From NCBI GenBank assembly GCA_027357125.1, contig DAHVVW010000143.1:1-5844 (forward strand): a stretch of 5,844 bases of DNA, read 5' to 3'. Shown here piece by piece: positions 5,674 to 5,844 of the stretch. The notes under the pieces are model-generated. The model was not told the DNA's origin. It ran no database searches and was given only the letters and a program-made list of their open reading frames with translations. The translations under genes and the position numbers were made by a program. The DNA is from Clostridiales bacterium. GTDB lineage: Bacteria > Bacillota > Desulfitobacteriia > Desulfitobacteriales > Desulfitobacteriaceae. The stretch's first letter is position 1. Every line of letters starts with the position of its first letter.

Positions 5674-5844
5674 TTAATTTGCTAAAGTAAATGCAGGTAA
5701 CACCCGACCATCTTCCTGCTGTTCCACTTTCAGCCGCACCTTTTTGCCTGGACCCACTTGGGCTGGATCTACATCCACAAGTTTACCTATAAAGCGCAAT
5801 GGGCCGAACTGCAGCAGGGCAAAGGCCAACGGCGGCGGAAATCC
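5674..5844 (-). CDS. DUF35 OB-fold acyl-CoA-associated protein, C-terminal end only
   Basis: The last 56 codons of a gene enter from the right window edge and end in TAA at 5674-5676. The segment has the pattern of the DUF35 OB-fold: PPPLAFALLQFG, then GKLVDVDPAQVGPGKKVRL, then GRVLPAF near the end. Such proteins normally have an N-terminal zinc ribbon, which would lie outside the window, and their genes commonly sit next to a thiolase or a MaoC hydratase. They appear to assist thiolase-like enzymes and CoA-ester handling. The MaoC gene follows after 20 nt, indicating one transcript. The family call rests on a short fragment, so it is likely rather than certain. Confidence 0.75.
   Translation of the reverse strand, partial: GFPPPLAFALLQFGPLRFIGKLVDVDPAQVGPGKKVRLKVEQQEDGRVLPAFTLAN

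Overview
The window looks like part of a fatty-acid or acyl-CoA catabolic region from an anaerobic, low-to-mid GC Gram-positive bacterium, most likely a Clostridia/Peptococcaceae-type organism. This rests on strong GGAGG ribosome binding sites, a sigma-54 activator of the Firmicutes PAS-AAA+-TyrR-like type, an iron-sulfur flavin reductase of the dienoyl-CoA reductase kind, and protein sequences typical of those lineages. The genus cannot be fixed from the window. All six protein genes lie on the minus strand, so transcription runs from high to low coordinates.

Layout in transcription order. (1) 5844-3135 is the end of an operon: the C-terminus of a DUF35 OB-fold protein (cut by the window edge), a MaoC-type (R)-enoyl-CoA hydratase, a FabG-type SDR dehydrogenase and an acyl-CoA dehydrogenase. 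It closes with a perfect 13-bp hairpin at 3073-3103. A heptanucleotide tandem repeat sits between the SDR and the acyl-CoA dehydrogenase. (2) 2895-1549 encodes a sigma-54-dependent activator with an N-terminal PAS domain and a TyrR-like C-terminal helix-turn-helix. (3) 1548-1201 is a 348-bp non-coding control region. It contains a near-consensus -24/-12 promoter and three copies of a TGTTGC-N6-GCAACA dyad, two of them in a 20-bp tandem repeat. (4) 1200-1 is the first 400 codons (GTG start) of an old-yellow-enzyme/2,4-dienoyl-CoA-reductase-like flavoprotein with a [4Fe-4S] cysteine cluster. It runs off the window at the start of its FAD/NAD(P) Rossmann domain.

How the parts fit. Acyl-CoA dehydrogenase makes a 2-enoyl-CoA, the MaoC protein hydrates it (expected (R)-3-hydroxyacyl-CoA), and the SDR oxidises it. 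The DUF35 protein is probably the partner of a thiolase encoded just outside the window. The flavin reductase may remove or rearrange a double bond that blocks this cycle. The activator gene lies directly upstream of a sigma-54 promoter with enhancer-like dyads, so its clearest target is the flavin reductase gene. Whether it also controls the acyl-CoA operon cannot be seen, because that operon's promoter is outside the window.

The most interesting element is the compact regulatory circuit at 1201-1548. Next is the reductase, whose catalytic residues appear to differ from the known family. I did not find a CRISPR array, RNA gene, insertion sequence or obviously new multi-gene system.
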